Assembly: GCA_947165335.1 (NCBI GenBank)
Contig: CAMVAB010000001.1
Span: forward strand, 1 to 59,004
Reading direction: 5' to 3'
Source: an uncultured Pseudomonadota bacterium
GTDB lineage: Bacteria; Pseudomonadota; Alphaproteobacteria; Rs-D84
DNA: 59,004 bases
Shown here piece after piece: positions 18,516 to 27,487 of the stretch (positions are counted from its first letter, which is position 1; the number at the start of each line of letters is the position of its first letter). The translations under genes were made by a program, and so were the position numbers. The notes beneath the pieces were generated by a model. That model ran no database searches. It was not told the origin of the DNA and saw only the letters and a program-made list of their open reading frames with translations.

Positions 18516-19214
18516 TTGGAATATCCAAACGATTTTGATGTGCCGTCTTTTTCAGCGGGCAAAGCTGTTGCTTTTTCCCGCGGTATGTCGATTTGGATAT
18601 CAATTGTATTTTTTCTTGTAATTGCGGCCTGTGGTTTTATTTTATTAGGCGTCCATTTAAAGAAAAATTATCCATTTATAATATCTGTTGATCCTATTAC
18701 TAACGAATGGACTGTTGTTGCGTATCCACATGAAAAACAAGAAAAAATTCAACAATATCAAATTATTCAAGAAAAACTGGCTAGAGATTATGTAAAAAAT
18801 TGGTTTACAATATCTGAAAATGCACAAACAAATGAAAAACGGTGGCAATCTTGCAGTATCGATGAATGCGCAAACACCGAACAATTTAAACCAGATAATA
18901 TAAATTGCGCAATTGCCTGTAAATCGAGTTCAACTTTATTTGAAGATTTTACAAAAATGGTTTTACCAGAATATCTGGCTCGTGTTGAATCTGGCAACGA
19001 AAAATGGACAGTTGGTCGTATGCTTATTACACCTCAGAATAAAATGTCTGAAAACTCTAGTGATTGGCAGGTTATTGCGGATATTACTTCTAATATCAGT
19101 GGAACTTTTTCGGTATTAAGTTTTGTTAACATAAAACGCGATGTTAATCTTTACCCTGCTACATTTGGATATTATGTAGAAGATTTTAATTCGTACAGGA
19201 TGATAAATGAATAA
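18516..19214 (+). CDS. VirB8-like type IV secretion protein
   Basis: This 232-residue protein has a cytoplasmic N-terminus of about 25 residues, one membrane segment (ISIVFFLVIAACGFILLGV) and a periplasmic domain. The segment YPFIISVDPITNEWTVV is like the VirB8 family, which forms part of the inner-membrane complex of type IV secretion systems. The TTG start at 18516 is chosen because GGGGGGA stands six bases before it. No VirB4, VirB9, VirB10 or VirB11 gene is in the window, so a full system cannot be claimed from here. Confidence 0.65.
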   Translation: MEYPNDFDVPSFSAGKAVAFSRGMSIWISIVFFLVIAACGFILLGVHLKKNYPFIISVDPITNEWTVVAYPHEKQEKIQQYQIIQEKLARDYVKNWFTISENAQTNEKRWQSCSIDECANTEQFKPDNINCAIACKSSSTLFEDFTKMVLPEYLARVESGNEKWTVGRMLITPQNKMSENSSDWQVIADITSNISGTFSVLSFVNIKRDVNLYPATFGYYVEDFNSYRMINE

Positions 19215-19875
19215 ACTGAAATCATTTTTTACAGGTTTAATTTTATTAGCAATCGTTTTTGCGATGATTCTTGTTACTGCTTTGTTGTATCGCGCAAATG
19301 AACGTTTGTCTGTAAAATCATATATATTCCAAATGAACAATTTTGCAAACCAACGCATTGGCCCAATGCAAGAAGTAAAAGATATTTCGGCAAACGATTT
19401 ACGAAACAGATTAATAAAAAAATATGTGAACGAATATTTCAAAGTTATCCCTGGCGAACAAGATGTGACAAATCGTCCAACCTTGCAAGCGATGGGGGAA
19501 ACAGCATTCGAACAATGGAAACGCAATGAAGCGAAAACAATCGCCAGTATGTCAGAGAAAAAAATGTTCCGTATGGTTCGTATTCCGAATGACGGTATCG
19601 CAACAATTACAAAAATGAAAAACGAAAATTATGACACAGATGAATTGGCCGAACTTGTGTATTACGCTGTTCGTTATTACATGTACACATGGTCAACATC
19701 CAATGTAATGGAAATAGAACCTTCGCAAGAACAAGGGACCCTTTACATAGAAGCAAAATTTAAACCTGGTATTAAACCAAATATAAATGTCCGTAAAGAT
19801 CTTGAAAAAGGGTTAGACCCTTCGGGACTGTTTATGTTTGAAGTAACAAATGTTGGAAACAAGGAAGATATATGA
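19207..19875 (+). CDS. Membrane-anchored protein, possible second VirB8-like component
   Basis: This 222-residue protein has the same plan as its neighbour: a short cytoplasmic start, one membrane segment (FFTGLILLAIVFAMILVTALLY) and a periplasmic domain with LIKKYVNEYFKVIPGEQDV and an alternating C-terminal region (GTLYIEAKFKPGIKP). It overlaps the preceding gene by eight bases. Similarity to VirB8 is weaker than in the upstream gene; it may be a divergent copy or a partner. Confidence 0.5.
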   Translation: MNKLKSFFTGLILLAIVFAMILVTALLYRANERLSVKSYIFQMNNFANQRIGPMQEVKDISANDLRNRLIKKYVNEYFKVIPGEQDVTNRPTLQAMGETAFEQWKRNEAKTIASMSEKKMFRMVRIPNDGIATITKMKNENYDTDELAELVYYAVRYYMYTWSTSNVMEIEPSQEQGTLYIEAKFKPGIKPNINVRKDLEKGLDPSGLFMFEVTNVGNKEDI

Positions 19876-20654
19876 TAAAAAAAATATTATTTTTATTGTC
19901 TGTTTGTTCTGTGGTGTTTTGCACAAATATTGCATGTGCAGAAGATGATTTATCTTTTGATAATTTCGCGATTGTCGAAGACGAAGATAGTGATATGATC
20001 ACAGAAAATGTCGCTCTTAATCCTGGTGCAAGTGTCGTCGATGTAAAACAATTTGATATTGCAGGGGTAATGTTGGGCATGCATTATGACGAATTAAATA
20101 ATTTGTTCTTTAACGGGAACAGTTTATATACACCAACTAAAAAAAATAATACTGTTTACACGATAAACAAAGAATGGAAATATAATCTTGATTATGAATG
20201 TCGTCAGAATAATATTTTCGTTCCGGCAAAACTTGAAAAATGTATTTATTCATTGGCGCAAAGTCGCGGATTACTCTATGTATCAGAAATTCATTTAGAA
20301 CGAACTTCGACTGGTGAAACCATAGATGTATATTTAACCAGCAACGCATCTGATAATGTTGTATGGAAAGTTGTTTATAATAATGACGTAAATTACACAG
20401 AAGGAGAACACGAAAAATTTGAAAACATTCGTGAAAAAAAGATATTATCCTTTTGGCAGGGTGTTTTGGATAAATATGGCGAACCAAATTCTGATGAAGA
20501 CAAATGGATATCTTCTGAAAATCCGTATGAACCGATGATGCAGGCGTATTATGGTCAACTGGTTTTGACAGATAACGGATTGAATGCTTTTGATGTTTCT
20601 GAAAACATTCAAAAGGCACGCGAAAACTTCCAGGCAAAACCATATGCATTCTAA
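19872..20654 (+). CDS. Secreted hypothetical protein
   Basis: I do not recognise this 260-residue protein. It has a clear signal peptide (ILFLLSVCSVVFCTNIACA) and an acidic mature chain. Two cysteines (DYECRQN and LEKCIYS) could form a disulfide. It overlaps the upstream gene by four bases, so it is translated with the VirB8-like pair and probably acts with them in the periplasm. Confidence 0.55.
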   Translation: MIKKILFLLSVCSVVFCTNIACAEDDLSFDNFAIVEDEDSDMITENVALNPGASVVDVKQFDIAGVMLGMHYDELNNLFFNGNSLYTPTKKNNTVYTINKEWKYNLDYECRQNNIFVPAKLEKCIYSLAQSRGLLYVSEIHLERTSTGETIDVYLTSNASDNVVWKVVYNNDVNYTEGEHEKFENIREKKILSFWQGVLDKYGEPNSDEDKWISSENPYEPMMQAYYGQLVLTDNGLNAFDVSENIQKARENFQAKPYAF

Positions 20655-20997
20655 AAAAACTTCTTATCAAATTGGAATATATTCTGAATTTCTCGCGCGG
20701 ATGTATTTGCGGTTTCATGGGTATAGAATATTAAGCAAAAGATATATTACTGGTAAAAAAACCAATCGCGCAGAAATAGATATCATCGCAAAACATAAAA
20801 ACACTATCGTTTTTGTAGAAGTCAAAGCGCGACAAAATATTCCTGCAGCATGGGACGCTATTACCCCGATTCAATCAGCGCGTTTGCGTCGTGCTGCAGA
20901 AACATATTTAATAAATAAACATTGGCAAGGTGATGCACGTTTTGATGTGATTGTTGTATGCGGACATAAAATATATTGGGCGAAAAACGCAATTTAA
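20644..20997 (+). CDS. yraN: YraN family protein (UPF0102), restriction-endonuclease-like fold
   Basis: This 117-residue protein belongs to the UPF0102/YraN family, which has a PD-(D/E)xK nuclease-like fold and no agreed function. The core is RAEIDIIAKHKNTIVFVEVKAR, with the Asp, Glu and Lys of the fold. The start at 20644 overlaps the preceding gene by 11 bases; the frame is open further upstream but without protein character. It meets the end of the phage-type cluster head-on, with a four-base overlap of stop codons. Confidence 0.88.
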   Translation: MHSKKTSYQIGIYSEFLARMYLRFHGYRILSKRYITGKKTNRAEIDIIAKHKNTIVFVEVKARQNIPAAWDAITPIQSARLRRAAETYLINKHWQGDARFDVIVVCGHKIYWAKNAI

Positions 20998-21254
20998 TTT
21001 TTTATAACCGCGCTTTTAATTAATGTTACATCTTCTTTGATTCCATCTATCTTTAATTGCAATTGACCTATCCCAGATTCAAGAATTGTTGTTCTGTTTT
21101 CAAGAGATGTTATACGCTGATCCTGTCGTTCAATTTCAGAAAGAGAAGAATCTTGACGGGCGACCCAATAAATTAACCCTGCAATAAAGGCCAACAAAAA
21201 CCATGTATCGCGCAACATATCTATTACACCAATGAAACCTTGTTTTTTTGGCAT
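20994..21254 (-). CDS. Small coiled-coil membrane protein at the end of the phage cluster
   Basis: It has one membrane segment (WFLLAFIAGLIYWVA) followed by a coiled coil (EIERQDQRITSLENRTTILE). The plan resembles Rz-like or holin-partner proteins of phages, but the sequence does not decide. The start is uncertain: ATG at 21254 is used, and an in-frame GTG at 21275 is possible. Its stop overlaps yraN's. It is the last gene of the capsid and packaging cluster. Confidence 0.55.
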   Translation of the reverse strand: MPKKQGFIGVIDMLRDTWFLLAFIAGLIYWVARQDSSLSEIERQDQRITSLENRTTILESGIGQLQLKIDGIKEDVTLIKSAVIKN

Positions 21255-21277
21255 GTTAATATAATAATTTACCACAA

Positions 21278-21481
21278 TTATTGTGTTGGATTATTCCCCC
21301 TTTGAATTAAATTTTCTATTTGGTGAACAAGCGCCTTTTGCGCAGCCCACCAGCGTAATTCGTCATTTGTTGCATTTATCCCCATAACACGTTCGACCGT
21401 CAAAGAACGCAAATGTGCCAGGACTTGTTTTCCAGACGCACACGAAAAAGTACGCGCATATTGTTTTTCTATATCTGACAT
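21278..21481 (-). CDS. Small phage structural protein, Bbp19-like
   Basis: This 67-residue protein starts at ATG 21481, after AAGGAATAT. FSCASGKQVLAHLRS followed by a helical stretch is like the Bbp19-type proteins encoded next to the portal gene in BPP-1-like podoviruses. The position immediately after the portal gene is the same. The assignment rests on short similarity plus context. Confidence 0.6.
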   Translation of the reverse strand: MSDIEKQYARTFSCASGKQVLAHLRSLTVERVMGINATNDELRWWAAQKALVHQIENLIQRGNNPTQ

Positions 21482-21491
21482 TTTATATTCC

Positions 21492-22715
21492 TTATATTGA
21501 CATTTCTTCACGTGCCATTTGTGCAATCGGCGCAATATATTTTAATTCTGCATCACTGTGCAAAGATATATTATCTATTAACCCACGACGCGATAAAATT
21601 TGAAGTCCGCGTTCACACAAAGGTCTTATAAATTCATGCAACAAACGACCGTATGTGGCCCCCAGTATGCGAACCATATCTGCATTACGTGCTAAAATTT
21701 CCGTAGCAGTCATTTCTTTATCTGAAAGCAAACCTAATCTATCTGCCAATAAAGTATGTCTGATTCTGTCGCGTAAATCACGCAACACAATTTGAGAAAC
21801 ATCAAAATCGGCACCACTGGACAAAGGCGTCAACCCAGAACTGCCAACTGCTTTTGGAATAATAGCACCCGGTGTTAAATTGATATTTGACAGGTTTATA
21901 ACACCATCGTCATCTGCTTGCCAAATACCGCTTACTGCGATAGTCGCATTTTTCAAAACTAATTCGACAACTTTGTTCGCTGTTTTTATATCAGGCAAAG
22001 CGCGCAATACAGGACCGCGTCCATATTGTTCACCACTAATCAGCGACCAACGGAAAATTATGTACGGATTCGTTTCAAATGTTCCACGTGCAACAATATT
22101 GTTTTCAATATCGCCACCGATATCAAGCCACGCCGTAAAATCTTGACCTATTAAAGATTGCACTAAACGTATCGGTGTTTGTGGATTATCTTTAATCATA
22201 TTTTTAACATTTTTCGGCAATGTTACATTTGGATACCTGTCTTCTATTTCACCAACAGGCAAAGATGTAGTATGAAATACGGCTCCTGGCAAAATCGCAA
22301 TATCTGTCATAGGAATAGCAGTGAACGAAAATGCTGAATCAGCACCAATTGGGTTTTCTGCCATAAATAAACACGCAGTTCCAAGAACAACTAAATCAAT
22401 ATAACACTGGTGAACAGTCGTATAAAAATTAGAATCATTCAAATGTGCTCGCAACATTGCTGTTGCAACTTCAGCATTTGGCGACAAATCGCTTTCACGC
22501 ACCAAATTTATCCATAATGATTCTGGCGGTGTTAATAACGAATACATAGATGCTGCCAAATTATCCACTGCATCTGATGCGGTTGCATCAAAAAGAGTAG
22601 CAACATCTGCATCATCTGTGGGAATAGTATAACGCATCGCTGATTTCCAACGCGACAACCATATTTCCCTTTCATCTATTGCGCGTTTATATAATTGCAT
22701 AAGATTTTTTTGCAT
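21492..22715 (-). CDS. Phage portal (head-tail connector) protein, T7/BPP-1 type
   Basis: Portal proteins form the dodecameric ring at one capsid vertex through which DNA is packaged and leaves. This 407-residue chain contains LAASMYSLLTPPESLWINL and EQYGRGPVLRALPDIKTANKV, both typical of the podoviral head-tail connector family, and EMTATEILARNADM near the C-terminus. Family members usually have 500 or more residues, so this is a compact form. The ribosome site is AAAAGGAAAAAAAG. It follows the terminase nuclease fragment. Confidence 0.88.
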   Translation of the reverse strand: MQKNLMQLYKRAIDEREIWLSRWKSAMRYTIPTDDADVATLFDATASDAVDNLAASMYSLLTPPESLWINLVRESDLSPNAEVATAMLRAHLNDSNFYTTVHQCYIDLVVLGTACLFMAENPIGADSAFSFTAIPMTDIAILPGAVFHTTSLPVGEIEDRYPNVTLPKNVKNMIKDNPQTPIRLVQSLIGQDFTAWLDIGGDIENNIVARGTFETNPYIIFRWSLISGEQYGRGPVLRALPDIKTANKVVELVLKNATIAVSGIWQADDDGVINLSNINLTPGAIIPKAVGSSGLTPLSSGADFDVSQIVLRDLRDRIRHTLLADRLGLLSDKEMTATEILARNADMVRILGATYGRLLHEFIRPLCERGLQILSRRGLIDNISLHSDAELKYIAPIAQMAREEMSI

Positions 22716-22734
22716 CTTTTTTTCCTTTTGTTTT

Positions 22735-23583
22735 TTATATTTTAAAATCTGTGTTTGCTTTAATTATTTTTGAACATGTGTTTAATGCATGCACCGGACA
22801 AGGCATCATTGTTAATGCACTCGAAACAGCATCCAATCCATCATCATGTTCGACAGATCCTATTGGCGACCATGCTAACATTTCAGACAACAACATTGTT
22901 TGTTTGATTTTATTACGCATATAAAGTCGCCCTGTTGTTAAAATTGGTTCAATTGCATTTAATATTCTGGTTTCTTTTTTTGTATGATTTGAAATTGGCA
23001 AGATATTTATCAAAAATTGTTTTTCTTTGGCTACATTTCGCATAATTTCAGGTAAAGCATTACCGATGCCATTTATTTCTATACCTATTCTTGATAATCT
23101 GTGTTTTTGCATAAAATCAAGAACAGCACCACATTGTGTCGCAAGAGGATGGACATCATCATCTGAAACATTCATATACACAATATCATGTACAAAAAAG
23201 TTTCTGTTTTTATCATCTCTGTAAACCAAAACGCATACGCTGCCATCTGAATTTGCGTGTCCAGAAGAAGGATCCCAATAACATGTATAACCTGTAATGA
23301 CATTATCGCCGATTCGAACATCGTGATAGTCAAAAACATCTTCATAAAAATGTACAGCCCCAGGATCCAAATGTACACGCTCGTCTGGGACATATTCCAG
23401 CATCATCTGGGCAGAAAAATGCCTGGGGCCTACAACCTCTTCTAATTCATGGACTTTTTCCAACGGAAACATCTCTGGCCATGCCGGATTTCCGGCACTA
23501 TCCACTATTGGTATTTTTAAATATTTATACCCCTTTAAAAAAGGTATTGAATTCTGAAAATTTTCGTTTAATCTAATGGACAT
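22735..23583 (-). CDS. Phage terminase large subunit, C-terminal nuclease part
   Basis: This is the second half of a split terminase, about 282 residues from ATG 23583. It carries the RNase H-like headful nuclease: YWDPSSGHANSDGSV (Asp), IGIEINGIG (Glu) and EHDDGLDAVSSAL (Asp), so the metal-binding acids are intact. It lacks the ATPase half, which lies at 26874-27473 on the same strand. The start is supported by GGAG eight bases upstream, though that site is inside the antisense of dnaB codons. The open frame runs up to 23658 only as dnaB antisense. Confidence 0.85.
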   Translation of the reverse strand: MSIRLNENFQNSIPFLKGYKYLKIPIVDSAGNPAWPEMFPLEKVHELEEVVGPRHFSAQMMLEYVPDERVHLDPGAVHFYEDVFDYHDVRIGDNVITGYTCYWDPSSGHANSDGSVCVLVYRDDKNRNFFVHDIVYMNVSDDDVHPLATQCGAVLDFMQKHRLSRIGIEINGIGNALPEIMRNVAKEKQFLINILPISNHTKKETRILNAIEPILTTGRLYMRNKIKQTMLLSEMLAWSPIGSVEHDDGLDAVSSALTMMPCPVHALNTCSKIIKANTDFKI

Positions 23584-25126
23584 GGACTTTACTCCGAAAA
23601 CTTTACCTACGAATTTAGAAGCCGAACAAGCGGTTCTTGCAGCGGTGCTTATGAACAACCGCGCTTTGGAATCTGTGTCTGATTTCTTATTGCCAGAACA
23701 TTTTTCACATCCGGCTCATCAGGAAATCTATAAATTGGCTATGCGTCAATTTAGTGTTGGTATCCCTTTTGATATAATCACTGCAAAAACATATCTTGAA
23801 CAACAGGGGACACTTGAAAGTGTCGGCGGGGTTGAATATTTAACAAAATTGGCTTCTGCTGGATCAACAGTTGTAAATGTTGAACATTATGGTCGTATTG
23901 TTTTTGATAACGCTCGTCGTCGTGATTTGATAAATCTTGGACAATCTATTATTGACGATGCCTATACCGAAGATTTAGACAAAGATGTTAACACCCAAAT
24001 CGAATCTGCTGAACAAAAATTGTTTAATTTAGCATCAACTGGCGAATCTGAACATAACACTGCAACTTTGGCAGATGCTTTAAGTGCGGCACTTAAAGAG
24101 GCCGAAACAGCGTACAAAGCAGATGGAAAAATATCTGGTTTGACAACTGGTTTAGACGATTTAGACAAATCTATTGCTGGTTTACATCGTTCCGATTTAA
24201 TCATCATTGCAGGACGTCCTGGTATGGGTAAAACAACATTGGCAATGAATATCGCATTCAATGCCGCAAATGCTATTTTAAACGGTCGTGCAAACAGCCA
24301 ATTCAAAGGCGCAGTTGCATTTTTTAGTCTTGAAATGTCGCAATCTCAATTGGCATCTCGTGTGTTATCTTCTCAATCAAAAATACCTTCGTCCCGCATG
24401 CGTGAAGGTACATTATCAGACGAAGATTTCACAAAAATGACACAATATGCGGACGCTTTGTCTAAGGTTCCTGTTATAATTGACGATACAGCTAATATGT
24501 CTGTTCCTGCGATAAAAACACGTGCTCGTCGTATTGCGCGTCAACATGGTGGCATTGCTTTAATTGTTATCGACTATTTACAATTGATGACTTCACCTGG
24601 GGGGAAACACAACGATAACCGTGTCCAAGAATTATCTGAAATCACTCGTGGATTAAAGATGCTGGCCAAAGACTTAGATGTGCCTGTTATCGCATTGTCC
24701 CAATTATCGCGTAAAGTAGAAGATCGCGATGACAAAAGACCTATATTATCCGATTTGCGTGAATCTGGTTCTATTGAACAAGATGCGGATATTGTTATGT
24801 TTACATACCGCGAAGAATATTATCTGGACGGACGTTCACCAGAAAAACGTTTATCAGGCTTGGCATCTGAAAACGCACAACAGCATTGGCAAAACCGCCT
24901 TGACCGTTCAAGAAACAAAGCAGATGTTATTATTGCTAAAAACCGTCATGGAAAAACAGAAACCATACACCTAAGCTTTAATGGTGAATATTCATTGTTC
25001 GATAATTTGAACGAATTCACAAAAAATGTTCCTGATTCTGATTTTGATGTTCCTTTTGTATCATCGACTGACATGGACACTCAAAATATTTCCGATGTAA
25101 ACGATATTCCTGACGATATCATTTAA
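23576..25126 (+). CDS. dnaB: Replicative DNA helicase DnaB
   Basis: DnaB is the hexameric helicase of the replication fork. The 516-residue protein has the N-terminal DnaB domain (LEAEQAVLAAVLMNNRALESVSDFLLPEHF) and a RecA-like domain with Walker A AGRPGMGKTTLAM, Walker B VIDYLQLM and LSRKVEDRDDKRPILSDLRESGSIEQDADIV. Full length and wording fit the cellular enzyme, not a short phage helicase. It sits between the two halves of the phage terminase in opposite direction, and its first codons overlap the start of the nuclease half. No clear ribosome site precedes ATG 23576; an ATG at 23582 is an alternative. Confidence 0.95.
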   Translation: MDMDFTPKTLPTNLEAEQAVLAAVLMNNRALESVSDFLLPEHFSHPAHQEIYKLAMRQFSVGIPFDIITAKTYLEQQGTLESVGGVEYLTKLASAGSTVVNVEHYGRIVFDNARRRDLINLGQSIIDDAYTEDLDKDVNTQIESAEQKLFNLASTGESEHNTATLADALSAALKEAETAYKADGKISGLTTGLDDLDKSIAGLHRSDLIIIAGRPGMGKTTLAMNIAFNAANAILNGRANSQFKGAVAFFSLEMSQSQLASRVLSSQSKIPSSRMREGTLSDEDFTKMTQYADALSKVPVIIDDTANMSVPAIKTRARRIARQHGGIALIVIDYLQLMTSPGGKHNDNRVQELSEITRGLKMLAKDLDVPVIALSQLSRKVEDRDDKRPILSDLRESGSIEQDADIVMFTYREEYYLDGRSPEKRLSGLASENAQQHWQNRLDRSRNKADVIIAKNRHGKTETIHLSFNGEYSLFDNLNEFTKNVPDSDFDVPFVSSTDMDTQNISDVNDIPDDII

Positions 25127-25133
25127 ATTTTTC

Positions 25134-25162
25134 TTGCCAAAGCCATAAAAATTGACTAATAT
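25134..25162 (+). promoter_or_regulatory. Promoter of the two-HTH regulator
   Basis: TTGCCA at 25134 and TAATAT at 25157 are 17 bases apart, close to the sigma-70 consensus, upstream of the strong ribosome site AAGGAG. Confidence 0.7.
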
Positions 25163-25170
25163 TTTGTCAA
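25152..25170. promoter_or_regulatory. Candidate operator over the -10 box
   Basis: TTGAC and GTCAA form an inverted repeat with a nine-base spacer that covers the -10 box. This is a natural site for self-repression by the HTH protein encoded next. Confidence 0.45.
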
Positions 25171-25191
25171 CATATCTCTAAGGAGTCATAA

Positions 25192-26199
25192 ATGGCACAA
25201 GAAGAAATCATTTTTCCAAATAATATTCGCAACATTCGTGCAGCCAAAGGCTTGAAAATGACCGAATTAGCAAAACGCGCAAATTTGTCTTTGTCTGCTG
25301 TTTCAAAAATTGAAAAAGGCGTTCGTCGTTTAAATCAAAAACAACTTTTGAATGTTTGCACTATATTGGGTTGCAAATTATCTGATATCTTTATTCATGA
25401 ATCAGATGCAGTTGCACAAAATTGGCAAAATGAAATCAAACGCCGTTTAACAGACAACGAAGGCAGTGGTCTTAAAATTTTCGGCAGTGGTTTACGCAAA
25501 ATCCGTCAACGTGCTGAAAAAACCATCGCAGAAGCTGCAAAAGCTTCAAAAATGACACTGTCTGTATATCATAAAATAGAAGTCGGTCAACGCGAAGTAT
25601 ACGAAAATGAAATCGATGTTTTGGCCAAAGCTTTTGGATATACAGCCACGCAACTTTTTGATGAAATTGCTAAACTTTACAGTACCGGTGAATTAACAAA
25701 ACAAATTAACAAAGTTAAAGAACGCGTTAAATCTGTATTGGAACCTGTAAATCCAATATCTGGTTTAGATATTCGTGATGGATTATACGGCGCACAATTA
25801 TACGATAATGCACGTAAAAAATTGGTTCCTGTATTTGGTAAACCAAATGGCAAAGCAATCAAATTGAAAAAATCAGATGAAACCATGATTGTTGCACCAA
25901 CAGCACTCGAAGGCCGCAATGGTATTTACGCAGTTATTCCAAATTCGAAACGTTTGGCTGGTTTTATCCCTGAAACTTCATATGTTTTTGCTGATGCTAA
26001 TACAAAACCAAAGGTTGGTGATTTGGCAGTTTGCATAGATGCAGATTTTTCAAAATTAGATTCTGAAGAAATTGTTGACGCACAAATTGTCGTTGTTCGC
26101 CAAGACACACATGGTAAAACATACGGTCATATATCTAATCCAGAAGAAAAAGTTTCTGGCAAAACAATGCATAAAATCGTTATGATTGTTATGCAATAA
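25192..26199 (+). CDS. Transcriptional regulator with two XRE-type HTH domains and S24-like C-terminus
   Basis: This 335-residue DNA-binding protein has a first HTH at residues 8-65 (IRAAKGLKMTELAKRANLSLS) and a second at about 100-155 (LRKIRQRAEKTIAEAAKASK). The C-terminal 120 residues (SYVFADANTKPKVGDLAVC, IVVVRQDTHGKTYG) recall the S24/LexA peptidase fold, but I do not see a convincing Ser-Lys catalytic pair. It may sense a signal through this domain and repress its own gene. It is placed with dnaB inside the split terminase. Confidence 0.75.
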   Translation: MAQEEIIFPNNIRNIRAAKGLKMTELAKRANLSLSAVSKIEKGVRRLNQKQLLNVCTILGCKLSDIFIHESDAVAQNWQNEIKRRLTDNEGSGLKIFGSGLRKIRQRAEKTIAEAAKASKMTLSVYHKIEVGQREVYENEIDVLAKAFGYTATQLFDEIAKLYSTGELTKQINKVKERVKSVLEPVNPISGLDIRDGLYGAQLYDNARKKLVPVFGKPNGKAIKLKKSDETMIVAPTALEGRNGIYAVIPNSKRLAGFIPETSYVFADANTKPKVGDLAVCIDADFSKLDSEEIVDAQIVVVRQDTHGKTYGHISNPEEKVSGKTMHKIVMIVMQ

Positions 26200-26228
26200 A
26201 ACGCATATTAACAACGGAGAGAGAACAT

Positions 26229-26870
26229 ATGCCACAACAAGCACACATAATAGCACAAAGATTATTGAATCTTTATCGCCAAGAGCATGTTATAGATGGT
26301 GGTTGGGCCGCTGTTAACAAGGTTTTTATCCAAGAATCTAATGATTCAAAAGTCATCAGCGAACTCGAATTGTTGCCTACTGGTAAACGGTTAATTGCAC
26401 ATATAAATAATTTACGCAGCGGAAAAACACCTATGGATTCTATTGATAAAGATTTGCTGCCATATGGTGGTACCATGTCAGGCCAAGATGTTATATTTAA
26501 TTTATCAGATGAAGATAAATCAGAATTAAAATCTGCGTTGAATGATTTTCAACCAACACCCGAAGGATTAGAAAAAATCAAAACAATACCTGTCGTAAAA
26601 AAATTCGGCAACGATTGGATCGAAGATATAAAATCTTCCATTGCATCTGATCGAGAAATGCTTGAAAAATGGAAAGCTGTCGCAAAAACAGATAAAGCAT
26701 ATCGCCTTTGGGATTCTGCTAACCAATTATTATCAGAAACTTTGACAGAACGCAATCGTGCTCAAATCCAAGCAGACATGCCTGAATATGAAACATATTT
26801 ACCAATGTTTGGCGAAGCGGGCGAATCAGTTTTACTTAAATTGCGCACATTTGTATCATCACTTTCATAG
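26229..26870 (+). CDS. Hypothetical protein downstream of the two-HTH regulator
   Basis: This is an unrecognised 213-residue soluble protein. It is mainly helical and acidic, with no signal peptide, membrane segment or known motif; landmarks are DGGWAAVNKVFIQES and LLPYGGTMSGQDVIFNLSDE. A strong ribosome site (ACGGAGAGAG) precedes ATG 26229. It is probably co-transcribed with the regulator. Its stop lies only three bases from the end of the terminase ATPase fragment on the other strand, so it marks the right boundary of the inserted block. Confidence 0.6.
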   Translation: MPQQAHIIAQRLLNLYRQEHVIDGGWAAVNKVFIQESNDSKVISELELLPTGKRLIAHINNLRSGKTPMDSIDKDLLPYGGTMSGQDVIFNLSDEDKSELKSALNDFQPTPEGLEKIKTIPVVKKFGNDWIEDIKSSIASDREMLEKWKAVAKTDKAYRLWDSANQLLSETLTERNRAQIQADMPEYETYLPMFGEAGESVLLKLRTFVSSLS

Positions 26871-26873
26871 AAA

Positions 26874-27473
26874 TCATTCTGTTTTATATATCGTATCCTG
26901 CGTATGCGGTGTCCCAATATAAATCATTGTTCCATGTGGTGATAAAATAAAATCTAGTTCTCGTAATCTTTCCCGTAAATTGATTCGTTTTTGTTGTGTA
27001 TTACATGTATTCGGCACTTCTACGTCATCACAAATTATCAAATCAGAGCGTAAACCGGTAATATTTCCCGATATTCCCTGACAAATAACAGACGGTTCTC
27101 GAATTCCGATTGGACGTTTAATAGTAATCTTATGGGACCCCCACTCTTTTTTTACATCAGGCAAAATATCGCTGCACCAGGGATGATTTTCTAAAATATT
27201 TTTTATATGCGAAACCATTCGTGATGCTAAACCTGTTTCGGCAGATAAAATCAGTATTCGTGTTTGGGGTTTATAATACAAAACGCACGCAGCAAAAACA
27301 CCTACTACCGTTGATTTACCTGAATGTCGGAAAGCGTTTAATAATCCCCTGTGTGGTTCATTGTTAAAAACATCTATTAAAAATTTCATTATTTGTTCAT
27401 GATGTTTTGGCGTTTTAAATCCCAACACTTTATTCCATTCGTACAAAAAAGATAACGCATCTGAAGCATTCAT
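26874..27473 (-). CDS. Phage terminase large subunit, N-terminal ATPase part
   Basis: This is the motor half of the split terminase, 199 residues. The Walker A equivalent is FRHSGKSTV, Walker B is DLIICDDVE, and the coupling motif is IYIGTPHT. It stops with IYKTE, just after the ATPase core, where an intact enzyme would continue into the linker and nuclease. The nuclease half resumes at 23583 after a 3.3 kb block on the opposite strand. Together the two halves equal a normal podoviral enzyme of about 480 residues. Confidence 0.87.
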   Translation of the reverse strand: MNASDALSFLYEWNKVLGFKTPKHHEQIMKFLIDVFNNEPHRGLLNAFRHSGKSTVVGVFAACVLYYKPQTRILILSAETGLASRMVSHIKNILENHPWCSDILPDVKKEWGSHKITIKRPIGIREPSVICQGISGNITGLRSDLIICDDVEVPNTCNTQQKRINLRERLRELDFILSPHGTMIYIGTPHTQDTIYKTE

Positions 27474-27487
27474 TGTCTTTAAATTAT

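Noticed and set aside
23576..25126. dnaB as a phage helicase gene of the capsid cluster
   Set aside because: Full length, standard N-terminal domain and chromosomal-type wording favour the cellular gene, and it is transcribed against the cluster. A whole-genome check for a second dnaB would settle it.
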